Below are positions 17,470 through 27,663 of a stretch of 63,014 bases of DNA, in pieces (position 1 is the first letter of the stretch; each line of letters starts with the position of its first letter). The position numbers were made by a program, and so were the translations under genes. Source of the stretch: Magnetococcales bacterium (GTDB taxonomy: Bacteria; Pseudomonadota; Magnetococcia; Magnetococcales; Magnetaquicoccaceae); contig JADGAZ010000025.1 in assembly GCA_015231755.1 (NCBI GenBank), positions 1 to 63,014 on the forward strand. Direction: 5' to 3'. The notes under the pieces are model-generated. The model did no database searches. It was not told the origin of the DNA and saw only the letters and a list, made by a program, of their open reading frames with translations.

Positions 17470-18216
17470 CTAAGTGGCCGGCGGCTGACGTCGCGGGTCG
17501 AACTTTTCCGGCAGGGGCGGTTCCAGATGGGGCTCCGGTCGCACCGATATGCGATTGGCGATGCGCAACTCAACCTGACGAATGCGAAGATCCAATATCT
17601 TGTAACGTTTCTGTAACCTATGCAAGAGACTAAGTTCCTGTTCCGCTCGATTCGACAACAACAACTTGACACCCTTGCGGGTATACAGGATCCAGCCTCC
17701 GCCCGGTTGTCCCACCGCTTCGGAGATTTGATCCTTGATCCAGGCCTGTTTGTCCAGCAGATTCAAGATCCACACGACCTGGGCCGCCTGGTTGGGTCCG
17801 GGTGTCGGCGTGACCACGGGCAAAAGCAGCGGATCGGTTTTTTCATACGGCTTGATGGGCATGCCGTATTCGTCCAGTACCATCAACCGGTCATCTTTTC
17901 TTCCCAGCCCCACGGCGCTTTTTTCCGACAGCACCACCGTCAATGTCGAAGGAAAAAGACGTTTTACCCGCACCGAGTGGATCCAGGGAAGGGATAATAA
18001 ACGAGAGCGTATATTTTCCGGGTCGATGGTCAGCAGATTGGTTCCCTTGGGGGTATCCATGATCTGCATCGCCACCTGGTTGGGAATATTCACCAACCCC
18101 CGGATATGAATGGTTTCCAGCGGAAACCAGTTGGTCCGCTTGATCGCCTCCCATCCCTGATGGCCCAGCAGGCCACCCACCATCAGGAGCAGAATCGTCA
18201 GAAGTCCGCGGGACAT
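17470..18216 (-). CDS. ftsQ: Cell division protein FtsQ
   Basis: 248 residues. It has an N-terminal membrane helix (about 4-20), then a periplasmic POTRA domain (about 32-105, FPLETIHIRGLVNIP to LPWIHSVRVKRLFPSTLTVVLSEKSAVG) and a beta domain. It links FtsL/FtsB to the early divisome. It overlaps the end of ddl by 19 bp. Confidence 0.95.
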   Translation of the reverse strand: MSRGLLTILLLMVGGLLGHQGWEAIKRTNWFPLETIHIRGLVNIPNQVAMQIMDTPKGTNLLTIDPENIRSRLLSLPWIHSVRVKRLFPSTLTVVLSEKSAVGLGRKDDRLMVLDEYGMPIKPYEKTDPLLLPVVTPTPGPNQAAQVVWILNLLDKQAWIKDQISEAVGQPGGGWILYTRKGVKLLLSNRAEQELSLLHRLQKRYKILDLRIRQVELRIANRISVRPEPHLEPPLPEKFDPRRQPPAT

Positions 18217-19184
18217 GTTTCCAACCCGGCGCTGACCAGAATCCGTTCCGCCAGATCATCGAAGGACCACCCGATGGCGCCCGCCGCCTTGGGTGCCAGA
18301 CTGGTGGCGGTCATGCCGGGCAGGGTGTTGATTTCCAGCACCCAGGGGGTTTGTTCCGCGTCGATGATCATGTCCACCCGATACAGGCCGCGACATCCGG
18401 TCACCTGTCCGGCGGCCACTCCCGCCTCCGTGGCCCGTGCCATGGCCTGCTCCGACAGCCCTTCCGGTGGAATCAGATAGCGGGTCGTTCCCCCCGAGGC
18501 GTATTTGGCCTGATAGTCGTAAAAACCCGGTCCGGGGCGGATTTCGATCAAGGGCAGAGGGGTGTCGTCGAATACCGCCAGGGTCACTTCGGTGCCCCGG
18601 ATTTCTTGTTCCACCAGCACCCGGACCTCATCCGTGCCGTCGGCCTGCGCCGCCAGCAGCAGTCCCGCCCGCAGGCTGTCCGAATCTTGCGCCCGGCTGA
18701 TGCCCACGCTGGATCCGGTGCTCATGGGTTTGACGAAACACGGCAGGGGCAAGGTGAGTTGGGCCATGCCGGCTTCCGGGTTGTCCCCGGGAAAACGCAA
18801 CTCCTCCCAGGGAGGGGTCGGAATGCCCGCGTCGCGAAACAGCCGTTTGCTCAACAGTTTGTTCATGCACAAAGCCGACGCGCCCACAAACGAACCGGTG
18901 TAAGGAATGCCCAAAATCTCCAGCATGCCCTGAATGGTGCCATCTTCCCCGCCGGCTCCGTGCAGGGCCAGCACCGCCACCGCCACCCGGTTTTCGAGGA
19001 GGGTGGCGGCCAACGCCCGCCCATCCGCCGGATCGATGGCTATCGGGTTCCAGCCCCGGCGCTCCAGGGCCGCCAACAGGGCCGCGCCGCTTTTCAAGCT
19101 CACTTCCCGTTCCGGCGAGGAGCCTCCCATCAGGACCGCCACCCGTTTTCCCGCAGCCAGGGCTTGTTTGAGCCGTTCGATCAT
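18198..19184 (-). CDS. ddl: D-alanine--D-alanine ligase
   Basis: 328 residues. ATP-grasp enzyme making D-Ala-D-Ala for the MurF step. Key regions are GGSSPEREVSLKSG, LALHGAGGEDGTIQGMLE, CFVKPMSTGSSVG and LEINTLPGMTATS. It is placed between murB and ftsQ as in many dcw clusters. Confidence 0.97.
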   Translation of the reverse strand: MIERLKQALAAGKRVAVLMGGSSPEREVSLKSGAALLAALERRGWNPIAIDPADGRALAATLLENRVAVAVLALHGAGGEDGTIQGMLEILGIPYTGSFVGASALCMNKLLSKRLFRDAGIPTPPWEELRFPGDNPEAGMAQLTLPLPCFVKPMSTGSSVGISRAQDSDSLRAGLLLAAQADGTDEVRVLVEQEIRGTEVTLAVFDDTPLPLIEIRPGPGFYDYQAKYASGGTTRYLIPPEGLSEQAMARATEAGVAAGQVTGCRGLYRVDMIIDAEQTPWVLEINTLPGMTATSLAPKAAGAIGWSFDDLAERILVSAGLETCPADF

Positions 19185-19193
19185 GGTGATCCG

Positions 19194-20117
19194 TCACTCC
19201 CATCCCACCAGTTTGACTTCCGGTTCCAACAGGATGCCGGAGTGCTGTTCCACCTGCGTTTGCGTCTTGTGGATCAAGGCCCGCATGTCCGTTGCCCTGG
19301 CCCCGCCCAGATTGACGAAAAAATTGCAGTGTTTGGTCGAAACCTGGGCATTGCCCACCCGTGCGCCCCGCAATCCCGCCTGCTCAATCAGCGCCCAGGC
19401 CTTTTCACCCGTGGGCGGATTTTTGAACACACTGCCCGCGCTGGGTTTGTCCAGAGGCTGGGAGAGGCGTCGCCGCTGGTTGAAGGCCCGCATCCGCTCC
19501 CGCACCCGTTGGGGATCGTCCAACAAAAAAACAAAACGGGCGCTGGTGAAAATCCAGTCACCCGGACATTCGCACTGTCGATACCCCAGGCCCAACCCAA
19601 CCGGATCCAACACCCGACGGCTACCGGAAGAGTCCAGCACCTCGGCTTCCAGCAGAAGATCCTTGATCTCCCCGCCATAGGCTCCGGCGTTCATGCGCAA
19701 CGCCCCGCCTACGCTGCCCGGAATCCCGGCCAGAAATTCCGCGCCGGTCAATCCCAGACGTCGGGCGAAATGGGCCAGACTCTGTGTGGTCGCTCCCGCG
19801 TCGGCATGGATCACCCAGGGGGCGTCGGGGGAATGCTTCAAGGATTCGGTAACAGTATAAATCCGATTCAGTCCCCGGGTCAAATCCAGAACCGCACCGT
19901 CGAACCCTTTATCGGCAATCAGCAGATTGCTGCCCCCCCCCAGAGTCTGACGGGGCACCCCCACGGGCCAGCGGGCCAGCAGGTCGGACAGTTCGGCCAC
20001 CGACGACGGGGTGATCAGCCAGCGGGCCGGACCCCCCATGCGCCAGGTGGTCCGTTCCGCCAAAGGCGCGTCTGCCACAACGGGGGTGGCCAGGGAAAGA
20101 TGGGCAAAGGGATTCAT
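19194..20117 (-). CDS. murB: UDP-N-acetylenolpyruvoylglucosamine reductase MurB
   Basis: 307 residues. FAD enzyme that reduces UDP-GlcNAc-enolpyruvate to UDP-MurNAc with NADPH. TTWRMGGPARWL, GGGSNLLI and GIPGSVGGALRMNAGAYG form the FAD site. AGSVFKNPP contains the catalytic Ser, and the C-terminal EVKLVGWE carries the conserved Glu. It sits 6 bp after murC and 9 bp before ddl. Confidence 0.97.
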   Translation of the reverse strand: MNPFAHLSLATPVVADAPLAERTTWRMGGPARWLITPSSVAELSDLLARWPVGVPRQTLGGGSNLLIADKGFDGAVLDLTRGLNRIYTVTESLKHSPDAPWVIHADAGATTQSLAHFARRLGLTGAEFLAGIPGSVGGALRMNAGAYGGEIKDLLLEAEVLDSSGSRRVLDPVGLGLGYRQCECPGDWIFTSARFVFLLDDPQRVRERMRAFNQRRRLSQPLDKPSAGSVFKNPPTGEKAWALIEQAGLRGARVGNAQVSTKHCNFFVNLGGARATDMRALIHKTQTQVEQHSGILLEPEVKLVGWE

Positions 20118-20123
20118 GGCAGG

Positions 20124-21524
20124 TCAGGAGGCCGCGAAATCCCTGGCCCGATGGCTGATGCTGCCGGCTCCCAGAAATAGGGCCACATCTCCGGGTCTGA
20201 GCAGGGATTCCAGGGCTTCGCGCCAGTGTTCGCCACCGGGGAGCGGTTGGGTGTCGATGCCGCTGACTTCCCGGATTCCCTGCACCAGGGGGGCTTGACC
20301 GCCTCCCGCCAGGGGGCCCGGCAACGGAGTCTCTCCCGCCGGATAGATCTGATCCACCAGGGCAACGTCGGCGTCGGTGAAACAGCCGAGAAATTCCTGA
20401 AACAGATCCTGCACCCGGCTGTAACGGTGGGGCTGGAAGATGGCCACCAGCCGTCGGTCTCCGTAGGCCTCCCGGGCCGCCGCCAGGGTGGCGCGGATTT
20501 CCGAGGGGTGATGGGCGTAGTCGTCGATGATGGTGCGCTGGGGGGTGTCCAGCAGAATGTCGAAGCGGCGTCTCACCCCCCGGTAACGCTCCAGTCCGTT
20601 GAGGATCGACTCCCAGGGGATTTCCAACTCCCGGGCCACGGCGATGGCCGCCAGGGCGTTTTGCACATTGTGGCGACCCGGCACCGGAATGGCCGCCTCC
20701 CCCAGAACCGTGGGTTGTCCGCCGTCTTCGGGATTATGGAACACCACCTCGAACCGGGTCCGGCCCCGTTCCCAGCGGATGGCGCGGGCTTGCAGATCGG
20801 CGCCGCTTTCCAGGCCGTAGGTGACGACGCGTTTTTCTTCCAGGCGCAAGGCCAGTTCGGCCACCTGGGGGTGGTCGTGGCACAACACCGCCAGACCGTA
20901 GAAAGGAATCTTTTCCAGGAAATTAAAATAAGCCTGCCGTACCGCCTCGAAGTTTTTGTAAAACTCCATGTGCTCCGGGTCCATGTTGGTGACCACCGCG
21001 ATGGTGGGAAAAAGCTTGAGAAAGGTCCCATCGCTTTCGTCCGCCTCGGTGACCAGAAAATCCCCCCCTCCGAGCCGGGCATTGCTGCCGAAGGCCTTGA
21101 CCACCCCGCCGTTGACCACGGTGGGATCCATGCCGGCTTCACCCAGCAGGGTGGCGGTCATGGAGGTGGTGGTGGTTTTGCCATGGGTTCCGGCGATGGC
21201 GATGCCGTATTTCATGCGCATCAGTTCCGCGAGGATTTCGGCCCGGCGGGCCACGGGAATCCCCAGACGGCGGGCTTCCTGGATCTCCGGGTTGGCCAGG
21301 GTAATGGCGGAGGAGCGCACCACCACATGGGCGTCGCGCACGTGTTCCGGGGCGTGGCCCACGCGAATGGTGGCCCCCAGATCCTTGAGCCGTTGCACCG
21401 AGGCGTTCGCCGCCATGTCGGAGCCGGAAATCTGATAGCCCAGATTGAGCAACACTTCGGCAATGCCGCTCATGCCGATGCCGCCAATGCCCACGAAATG
21501 AAATTTGCGGATTTTATCATACAT
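20124..21524 (-). CDS. murC: UDP-N-acetylmuramate--L-alanine ligase MurC
   Basis: 466 residues. Adds L-Ala to UDP-MurNAc. The Mur ligase P-loop is GTHGKTTTTSM, and the N-terminal GIGGIGMSGIAE is the UDP-MurNAc Rossmann loop typical of MurC. DDYAHHPSEIRATL is the usual C-terminal motif. It overlaps murG by 8 bp. Confidence 0.97.
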   Translation of the reverse strand: MYDKIRKFHFVGIGGIGMSGIAEVLLNLGYQISGSDMAANASVQRLKDLGATIRVGHAPEHVRDAHVVVRSSAITLANPEIQEARRLGIPVARRAEILAELMRMKYGIAIAGTHGKTTTTSMTATLLGEAGMDPTVVNGGVVKAFGSNARLGGGDFLVTEADESDGTFLKLFPTIAVVTNMDPEHMEFYKNFEAVRQAYFNFLEKIPFYGLAVLCHDHPQVAELALRLEEKRVVTYGLESGADLQARAIRWERGRTRFEVVFHNPEDGGQPTVLGEAAIPVPGRHNVQNALAAIAVARELEIPWESILNGLERYRGVRRRFDILLDTPQRTIIDDYAHHPSEIRATLAAAREAYGDRRLVAIFQPHRYSRVQDLFQEFLGCFTDADVALVDQIYPAGETPLPGPLAGGGQAPLVQGIREVSGIDTQPLPGGEHWREALESLLRPGDVALFLGAGSISHRARDFAAS

Positions 21525-22635
21525 GGGAGTGGGTTCCTTGGGGCGCCAGAAGTTGCAGTATTGCGGTGATCATGTCGGCTGCGGCCCGGGGACGGGCCAG
21601 GGTCCGGGCCAAGTCCCCCGCCTGGATCAGGCCATCGGGATCCTGGAGACGGTCGGCCAGAAAGTTGGTCAACCAGGATACGTTAAACTCTTTTTGCTCC
21701 CGGGTCCAGGCTCCACCCGCCGCCGTGAGGGGACGGGCGTTGGCGGTTTGGTGGTCGTCGGCGGCGAAGGGGTAGGGAACCAGCAAAGCCGGGCGTCCGG
21801 TGGCGGCCAACTCCGCGATGGAAGAGGCTCCGGCCCGGGCGATCACCAGATGGGCCTCTTGATAGGCGCTGACCATGTTTTGAAAGAACGGCTCGGTTTG
21901 CGCCGGAATCCCCGCCTGGGCGTAACGGGTCCGCACGGTTTCCAGATCCTCCGGTCGGGCCTGCTGGCGTACCGTGATGCGCAGACCGGTCTGACGATGC
22001 AGCCGGATGATGGCCTCGGGCACCACTTCGGTAAAGACGTGGGCACCCTGGCTGCCGCCGAAAATCAGCAGCCGGAACGGCTCTCCGGGGGCCGGGGGTA
22101 CCAGGGGGGGAAAGGGGTGGACAAAGGTGCCGCCCACCGGATTGCCGGTTTCCAGGGCGTGGCCGGGGGGAAAAAAGGTGGTGGCCTGGGCAAATCCGGT
22201 CAAAACCCGGTTGGCGAGGCGTCCCAACAGCCGATTGGTCAGACCCGGAATGGCGTTTTGTTCGTGGAGTACCGTGGGAACGCCCATCAAGCGGGCGGCG
22301 GTCACCGCCGGAGCCGAGGCGTATCCTCCCATGCCCAGGACCCCGTGGGGGGCGAACTCCCGCACCACCCGTCGGGCTGCCGCCACCGCCAGGGGCAGTC
22401 CCGCCAGGGTGCGGAGCCGGTCCAAAGGCCCGCTGCCTTTGAGACGACCGATTTCCAGCGTAATCAGCCGCTTGCCCCGGGCCGGAATCAACTGGCACTC
22501 CATGCCCCCCTGGGCGCCGACGAACAGGGTTTCTCCCCCTGCGGCTTCCCAGGCGTCGGCTACCGCCAGGGCGGGAAACAGATGTCCTCCGGTGCCACCC
22601 CCGGCGAGCAGCAACCGTTTGCCGGCGGGATTCAT
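21517..22635 (-). CDS. murG: UDP-GlcNAc:lipid I transferase MurG
   Basis: 372 residues. GT-B glycosyltransferase that makes lipid II at the inner leaflet. Glycine-rich loops AGGGTGGHLFPALA and FGGSQGAHVFTE, GMGGYASAP, HEQNAIPGLTN and ARAGASSIAE are diagnostic. The start is the ATG at 22635, overlapping the ftsW stop (ATGA). Confidence 0.97.
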   Translation of the reverse strand: MNPAGKRLLLAGGGTGGHLFPALAVADAWEAAGGETLFVGAQGGMECQLIPARGKRLITLEIGRLKGSGPLDRLRTLAGLPLAVAAARRVVREFAPHGVLGMGGYASAPAVTAARLMGVPTVLHEQNAIPGLTNRLLGRLANRVLTGFAQATTFFPPGHALETGNPVGGTFVHPFPPLVPPAPGEPFRLLIFGGSQGAHVFTEVVPEAIIRLHRQTGLRITVRQQARPEDLETVRTRYAQAGIPAQTEPFFQNMVSAYQEAHLVIARAGASSIAELAATGRPALLVPYPFAADDHQTANARPLTAAGGAWTREQKEFNVSWLTNFLADRLQDPDGLIQAGDLARTLARPRAAADMITAILQLLAPQGTHSHV

Positions 22636-23828
22636 GAGGACTCCCGCGCGGTGGCGCCACCTCCTCCCCTGGCCGCGGCGGGGGGGACGGTGCGCGAAAA
22701 GGCCAGCAACAGCCCGATGGACGACAAGGTGATCACCATGGACGATCCCCCATAGCTGACCAGGGGCAGGGTCAAGCCCTTGGGGGGGAGCAGTCCCATC
22801 ACCACCGCCATGTTGGCGATGGCCTGGGAGGCGACGAGCATGGTCAGACCCACGGTACTCAAGCGCACGAAGTGATCCTGGGTATGGCGGGCAATGAGCA
22901 TGGCCCGCCATACCAGCAGCATGAACAGGCCGATGATGGTCAAGGTCCAGAACAGTCCCAGTTCCTCGCCGATGACCGCGAAGATGAAATCGGTATGGGA
23001 TTCTGGTAGATAGAACTGTTTTTGCTGTCCTTCCCCCAGTCCGGCCCCCATGACTCCACCGCTGCCGAAGGACAGCAGGGATTGCACCAGTTGGAAGTCG
23101 CTGTTCAGGGGGTCGTCCCAGGGATCCAGGAAGGAGGTGACCCGTCGGAAGCGGTAGGGGGCCATGATCACCCCGGCTGCGGCCAGGGGAATGGCGGCTG
23201 CGGCCACGGCGGCGATCCAGGAGAGGGGCATGCCGGCGATGAAGATCACCGACATCACCACCACGCCACAGATCAGGGTGGCCCCGAAGTCCGGTTCGGC
23301 CATCAGCAGGGCCGCCCCCAGACCGAACAGTCCCAGCAACGGCAGCAACCCCTCTCGGAAGTAGCGTACCCGTTGGGGTTCCAGGGCGAGCAGATGGGAG
23401 ATGTAGAGGGTCAGCACCACCTTGAACGGCTCCGAGGGCTGCAAGGTGAAGACCCGCAGATTGATCCAGCGTCGCGCCCCGCCGCCTTCCATGCCGATGC
23501 CGGGAATGAAGACCAGAAACAACAGAAAAATGATCACCCAGAAAGCGGTGCGGCTCAAGGTGCGGATGGTGGGAATGGGCAGGCGGCTCAATCCGGCCAT
23601 GGCGATCAGGCCCGTGAGGGCGAAGATCGCGTTGCGCAGCGCGTAGTGGGTGGGATCGTCGTATTTGCGCAAGGCGATGGGGGATGAGGCGGAATAGACC
23701 ATCACCAGCCCGATCAACAGCAGCGTGAAGGCGCTTCCGGCCAGCCACAGATCGATGGAACCCGTGCCCGGATTCTTGTCGTCGTCGATCCAGGGATTGC
23801 GGGTGGAGGAGGAGGGTTTAGAGCTCAT
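22632..23828 (-). CDS. ftsW: Peptidoglycan glycosyltransferase FtsW
   Basis: 398 residues, ten membrane helices, SEDS family. It polymerises lipid II at the septum with FtsI. Conserved features include ARRWINL, FQPSEP-type segment (LQPSEPFKVVLTL), AEPDFGATL, the SHTDFIFAVIGEELG loop and PLVSYGGSSM. It overlaps murD by 11 bp. Confidence 0.96.
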   Translation of the reverse strand: MSSKPSSSTRNPWIDDDKNPGTGSIDLWLAGSAFTLLLIGLVMVYSASSPIALRKYDDPTHYALRNAIFALTGLIAMAGLSRLPIPTIRTLSRTAFWVIIFLLFLVFIPGIGMEGGGARRWINLRVFTLQPSEPFKVVLTLYISHLLALEPQRVRYFREGLLPLLGLFGLGAALLMAEPDFGATLICGVVVMSVIFIAGMPLSWIAAVAAAAIPLAAAGVIMAPYRFRRVTSFLDPWDDPLNSDFQLVQSLLSFGSGGVMGAGLGEGQQKQFYLPESHTDFIFAVIGEELGLFWTLTIIGLFMLLVWRAMLIARHTQDHFVRLSTVGLTMLVASQAIANMAVVMGLLPPKGLTLPLVSYGGSSMVITLSSIGLLLAFSRTVPPAAARGGGGATARESS

Positions 23829-25194
23829 GGACAGCCTCGCGGAATCGATCGCCGCGCTCCTCGAAGTTTTTGAACATGTCGAAGGAGGCGCAGGCCGGAG
23901 AGAGCAGCACGGATTGTCCGGGGGTCGCCAGCGTGCGGGCCAGACGCACCGCCTGGGTCAGGTCCGCCACCCGGTGAATCCGGGGACCGTTGTTTTGCAG
24001 GGCCTGGGCGATGTCGTTGGCGGACTCCCCCAGCAAGATGGCGTGGGTGACCACCTGGGCCGCCACCGGAGCCAAGTCGGAGAACGCCCCTTTTTTGTCC
24101 CGTCCCCCGGCGATCAGCACCACCCCGCCTCCCGACTCCCCGGGGGGCGCGAAGGAGCGCAGGGACATGAGGGTCGCCCCCACGTTGGTGCCCTTGGAGT
24201 CGTTGAAGTAGTCCACCCCGTCGAGATGACGCACCAGTTCCATGCGGTGGGGCAGGCCGGGAAAGGTGGTCAGCACCGCGATCACGGTGGCGATGGAAGC
24301 ACCGGCTTCCAGGGCCGCCGCTGCTGCTGCCGCCGCGTTGGCCTGATTGTGGGCGCCCCGGATGCGGATTTGCTTCAGGGGCAGGATCGGTACGGGCGTG
24401 GAGAGACGGTGATCGATCAGTTGGCCGTCTTGGGTGTACAGGCCGCCGGGCATGGCCCGTTCGGTGGAAAACGGGATCACCGTCACCTGGCGTTGGGCGA
24501 GTTCCTCCCGGTCTGCGTCCAGCAACGGATCGTCGGCGTTGAGGATCACCCGATCACCGGGCCGGGAATTCGCGAATAGGCGTCGTTTGGCTTGGCGATA
24601 GCCTTCTAGGTCCGGGTAGCGGTCCAGGTGGTCCGGGGTGAGGTTGAGGTGGACCGCCACTTCCGCGTGGAAGGCGTCGATGCTCTCCAACTGAAACGAC
24701 GACAGTTCCAGCACATAGGCGCGGATTTCAGGATGCCACAACTCCAGAGCCGGCATGCCCAGATTGCCGCCTGTCGCCGTGGCGATGCCCTGATGACGCA
24801 ACATCTCTCCGATCAGGGTGGTGACCGTGGATTTGCCGTTGGAGCCGGTGATGCCGACAAAGTGGGCATGGGGGCTTTCCTGGCGGACGTGGCGGTGCAG
24901 CCACTCCACGTCGTTGAGAATCGGGATGCCCGCCGCCAGCAGCGGAGCCAGTTCCGGCAGCGCCCGGGGCACCCCCGGAGAGAGCAGTATGGTCCGGCAG
25001 GCGGCGAAGGCCTCGGTGGGCAGGGGATTGCCGCTGCGCATGACCATATGGGGCAGGTCGGCCAGGGGCCGGGTCGCTTCAGGACGGGCGTCCCAGACCA
25101 GGGTGGGCACGCCACGGGCGCTCAGAAAGCGGGCGGCGGCGCACCCGGAACGGCCCAGGCCGAGAATGCCGATGGGTGCCGGGGAAAGAGTCAT
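23818..25194 (-). CDS. murD: UDP-N-acetylmuramoylalanine--D-glutamate ligase MurD
   Basis: 458 residues. Adds D-Glu to UDP-MurNAc-L-Ala. ATP loop GITGSNGKSTVTTLIGEML, the HLNLTPDHLDRYPD motif and the C-terminal NDSKGTNVGA and LLSPACASFDMF signatures identify it. It starts 1 bp before the mraY stop. Confidence 0.97.
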   Translation of the reverse strand: MTLSPAPIGILGLGRSGCAAARFLSARGVPTLVWDARPEATRPLADLPHMVMRSGNPLPTEAFAACRTILLSPGVPRALPELAPLLAAGIPILNDVEWLHRHVRQESPHAHFVGITGSNGKSTVTTLIGEMLRHQGIATATGGNLGMPALELWHPEIRAYVLELSSFQLESIDAFHAEVAVHLNLTPDHLDRYPDLEGYRQAKRRLFANSRPGDRVILNADDPLLDADREELAQRQVTVIPFSTERAMPGGLYTQDGQLIDHRLSTPVPILPLKQIRIRGAHNQANAAAAAAAALEAGASIATVIAVLTTFPGLPHRMELVRHLDGVDYFNDSKGTNVGATLMSLRSFAPPGESGGGVVLIAGGRDKKGAFSDLAPVAAQVVTHAILLGESANDIAQALQNNGPRIHRVADLTQAVRLARTLATPGQSVLLSPACASFDMFKNFEERGDRFREAVHEL

Positions 25195-25195
25195 C

Positions 25196-26281
25196 TTAGC
25201 GTATCTTGAGGGTTGAGAGTCCGATCAGGGCCAGGATGATGGAGACGATCCAGAACCGGACGATGATTTTGGGTTCCGCCCACCCTTTGAGTTCAAAGTG
25301 GTGATGGATCGGCGCCATGCGGAAAACCCGTTTGCCGATGAGCTTGAACGAGGCGACCTGGATGATCACCGAAAAAGTCTCCAGCACGAAGATGCCGCCG
25401 ATGATGGCCAGCACGATCTCATGGCGGGTGGCCATGGCGATGGTGCCCAGGGCCGCCCCCAGGGACAAGGATCCCACATCCCCCATGAATACCTGGGCCG
25501 GATAGGTGTTGAACCACAAAAATCCCAACGCCGCCCCCACCATGGCGCCGCAGAAGATGGTCAGCTCCCCGGCTCCCGGCACATGGGGAATGCCCAGATA
25601 GTTGGCGAACTTGGCGTGTCCGGTGAGATAGGCGATGAACATGAAGCTGGCGGCGGTGAGCATGGTGGGTCCGATGGCCAGACCGTCCAGGCCGTCGGTG
25701 AGGTTGACGGCGTTGCTGGAACCCACGATCACCAGAATGGCGAAGGGCAGAAAAAACCACGCCAGATCGATGGTCACATCCTTGAGAATGGGTAGGGCCA
25801 GGGAGCCGAAAAGCGCGGGCTGGGTCAATTTCAGGTAGAGGGCCACGGTGACGGCGATGATGGACTGCAGCAGAAAACGCACCGAGGCCGGAGCCCCCCG
25901 GGTATGGCGTTTGGTCACCTTGGCGTAGTCGTCCCAAAAGCCGATGGCCCCGAATCCCAACGTGGTCAACAACACCATGTGGATGAACGGATTGGCCAGA
26001 TTGGCCCACAGCACCGTCGATACCGTGATGGCCAGCAGCATCAGGGCGCCACCCATGGTGGGAGTGCCGCCTTTTTCCAGCAGATGGCGTTTGGGGCCGT
26101 CGGCGCGGATCGGTTGTCCGTGGGTCTGCAACCGCCCCAGGGCGCGGATCATCCACGGCCCCACCACAAACGACAGGATCAATGCGGTCAAAATGGCCCC
26201 AATGGTCCGGAACGTGATGTATTTGAAGAGGTTCAGGGCCGACCAGTGACCGCTTAAAGGGTAGAGCAGATTATACAGCAT
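25196..26281 (-). CDS. mraY: Phospho-MurNAc-pentapeptide transferase MraY
   Basis: 361 residues with ten membrane helices. Transfers phospho-MurNAc-pentapeptide to undecaprenyl phosphate, making lipid I. Active-site aspartates lie in GFWDDYAKV and [10 protein letters not shown], and the [12 protein letters not shown] histidine cluster is intact. It overlaps murF by 11 bp. Confidence 0.97.
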   Translation of the reverse strand: MLYNLLYPLSGHWSALNLFKYITFRTIGAILTALILSFVVGPWMIRALGRLQTHGQPIRADGPKRHLLEKGGTPTMGGALMLLAITVSTVLWANLANPFIHMVLLTTLGFGAIGFWDDYAKVTKRHTRGAPASVRFLLQSIIAVTVALYLKLTQPALFGSLALPILKDVTIDLAWFFLPFAILVIVGSSNAVNLTDGLDGLAIGPTMLTAASFMFIAYLTGHAKFANYLGIPHVPGAGELTIFCGAMVGAALGFLWFNTYPAQVFMGDVGSLSLGAALGTIAMATRHEIVLAIIGGIFVLETFSVIIQVASFKLIGKRVFRMAPIHHHFELKGWAEPKIIVRFWIVSIILALIGLSTLKIR

Positions 26282-27659
26282 GGTTCATCAGATCCTTGAC
26301 GATGCGTTCCATCCGCATGCCGCGGGATCCCTTGACCAGAATGGCGTCATCGGGGCGCAGCAAGGCGGAGAGGGTTGCCGACCATTCGGCCGGATCATGG
26401 AGGTGGTACGCGGTCACCTCGGGGGCGCCGAGGAGGGCGTTGTGGAGCGCGTTCATGGCGTCACCGGCGGTGATCACCACAGCGATGCGGTGTTGGGTGA
26501 TGTCGGAAGCCAAGTGGGCATGCAGGGTCGGGCTTTGTTCCCCCAGTTCCAGCATATCCCCCAGAATCGCCACCCGGCGTGGGGCCGGGCGGGCGCCCAG
26601 GGCGGCCAGTGCGGCGGCCATGGAGCCGGGATTGGCGTTGTAGGTGTCGTCGATGACGGTCCAGCCCGCCGGGGCCTGTTGTGCCAGACCCCGCCCGGGC
26701 AACGGGGCGAAGTCGGACAGGGCCGCGCCGATGGCCTGGGGGGAGACGCCGGCGGCACGGGCCGCCCCAGCCGCCGCCAGGGCGTTGAGGATCATGTGGG
26801 GACCGCAGAGGCCCAGATCCACCGGGATGGTTTGTCCATCCGGCCAGGTGATGATGCCCCGTCGGGAGCCGGTCGGATTCCCGGTCGCCGGGGCATCCTC
26901 CCAGCGGATTTCCGCCTCCGGAGTGGGGCCGAACCGTTGCACCGGTCGGCTGCCCGCCCGATGTTTCAGGATGGCACGGTTGGGGTCTTGGGCCGGAATC
27001 AGACACAGGCCGTCCGCGGGCAGATGGGCCAGCAGTTCCCCCTTGGCCGTCGCCACCTCGTGGATGCCGGAAAAGGAGGCCATGTGGGCGGGTTGGACAT
27101 TGGTCACCACGCCGATGACCGGTTGGGCCAGATCCGCCAGATGGGCGATCTCCCCGGGGGCGCTCATGCCCATCTCCACCACGGCGGCCCGGCACCCTTC
27201 CGGCATGGCCAGCAGGGTCAACGGCACCCCGATGTGGTTGTTGAGATTGCCCGAGGTGGCGTGTACCACCGGAATTTCCCGGCGCAGGCAAGCGGCGATC
27301 ATCTCCTTGACCGTGGTTTTGCCCGAAGAGCCGGTGACCCCGATCACCACAGGGGCCACATGATGTCTCCAGGCATTGCCGGCTTTTCCCAGGGCGGTGA
27401 GCACATCGTCCACCAGCAACACCGGCACGGGGCACTCTCCTGGCGGTATCCGTTCCGCCAGAATCGCCGTCGCGCCGTTTGCGATGGCGGTGGGAATGTA
27501 ATCGTGACCGTCGAAATGGGGGCCGGCCAGGGCCGCGAACAGCATGCCGGGTTGAATGTTGCGGCTGTCGGTGGAAATCCCCGCGATCACCGGATCGACG
27601 GCGGGGGAGTCCCCGACCGGGCGGGCCTGACAGGCGGCGCGAATGAAGGAAAGTTGCAT
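26271..27659 (-). CDS. murF: UDP-MurNAc-tripeptide--D-Ala-D-Ala ligase MurF
   Basis: 462 residues. Adds the dipeptide made by Ddl. ATP loop [16 protein letters not shown], the [12 protein letters not shown] motif, and [13 protein letters not shown] typical of MurF. It begins 4 bp before the murE stop and overlaps mraY by 11 bp. Confidence 0.97.
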   Translation of the reverse strand: MQLSFIRAACQARPVGDSPAVDPVIAGISTDSRNIQPGMLFAALAGPHFDGHDYIPTAIANGATAILAERIPPGECPVPVLLVDDVLTALGKAGNAWRHHVAPVVIGVTGSSGKTTVKEMIAACLRREIPVVHATSGNLNNHIGVPLTLLAMPEGCRAAVVEMGMSAPGEIAHLADLAQPVIGVVTNVQPAHMASFSGIHEVATAKGELLAHLPADGLCLIPAQDPNRAILKHRAGSRPVQRFGPTPEAEIRWEDAPATGNPTGSRRGIITWPDGQTIPVDLGLCGPHMILNALAAAGAARAAGVSPQAIGAALSDFAPLPGRGLAQQAPAGWTVIDDTYNANPGSMAAALAALGARPAPRRVAILGDMLELGEQSPTLHAHLASDITQHRIAVVITAGDAMNALHNALLGAPEVTAYHLHDPAEWSATLSALLRPDDAILVKGSRGMRMERIVKDLMNHAV

Positions 27660-27663
27660 GGTG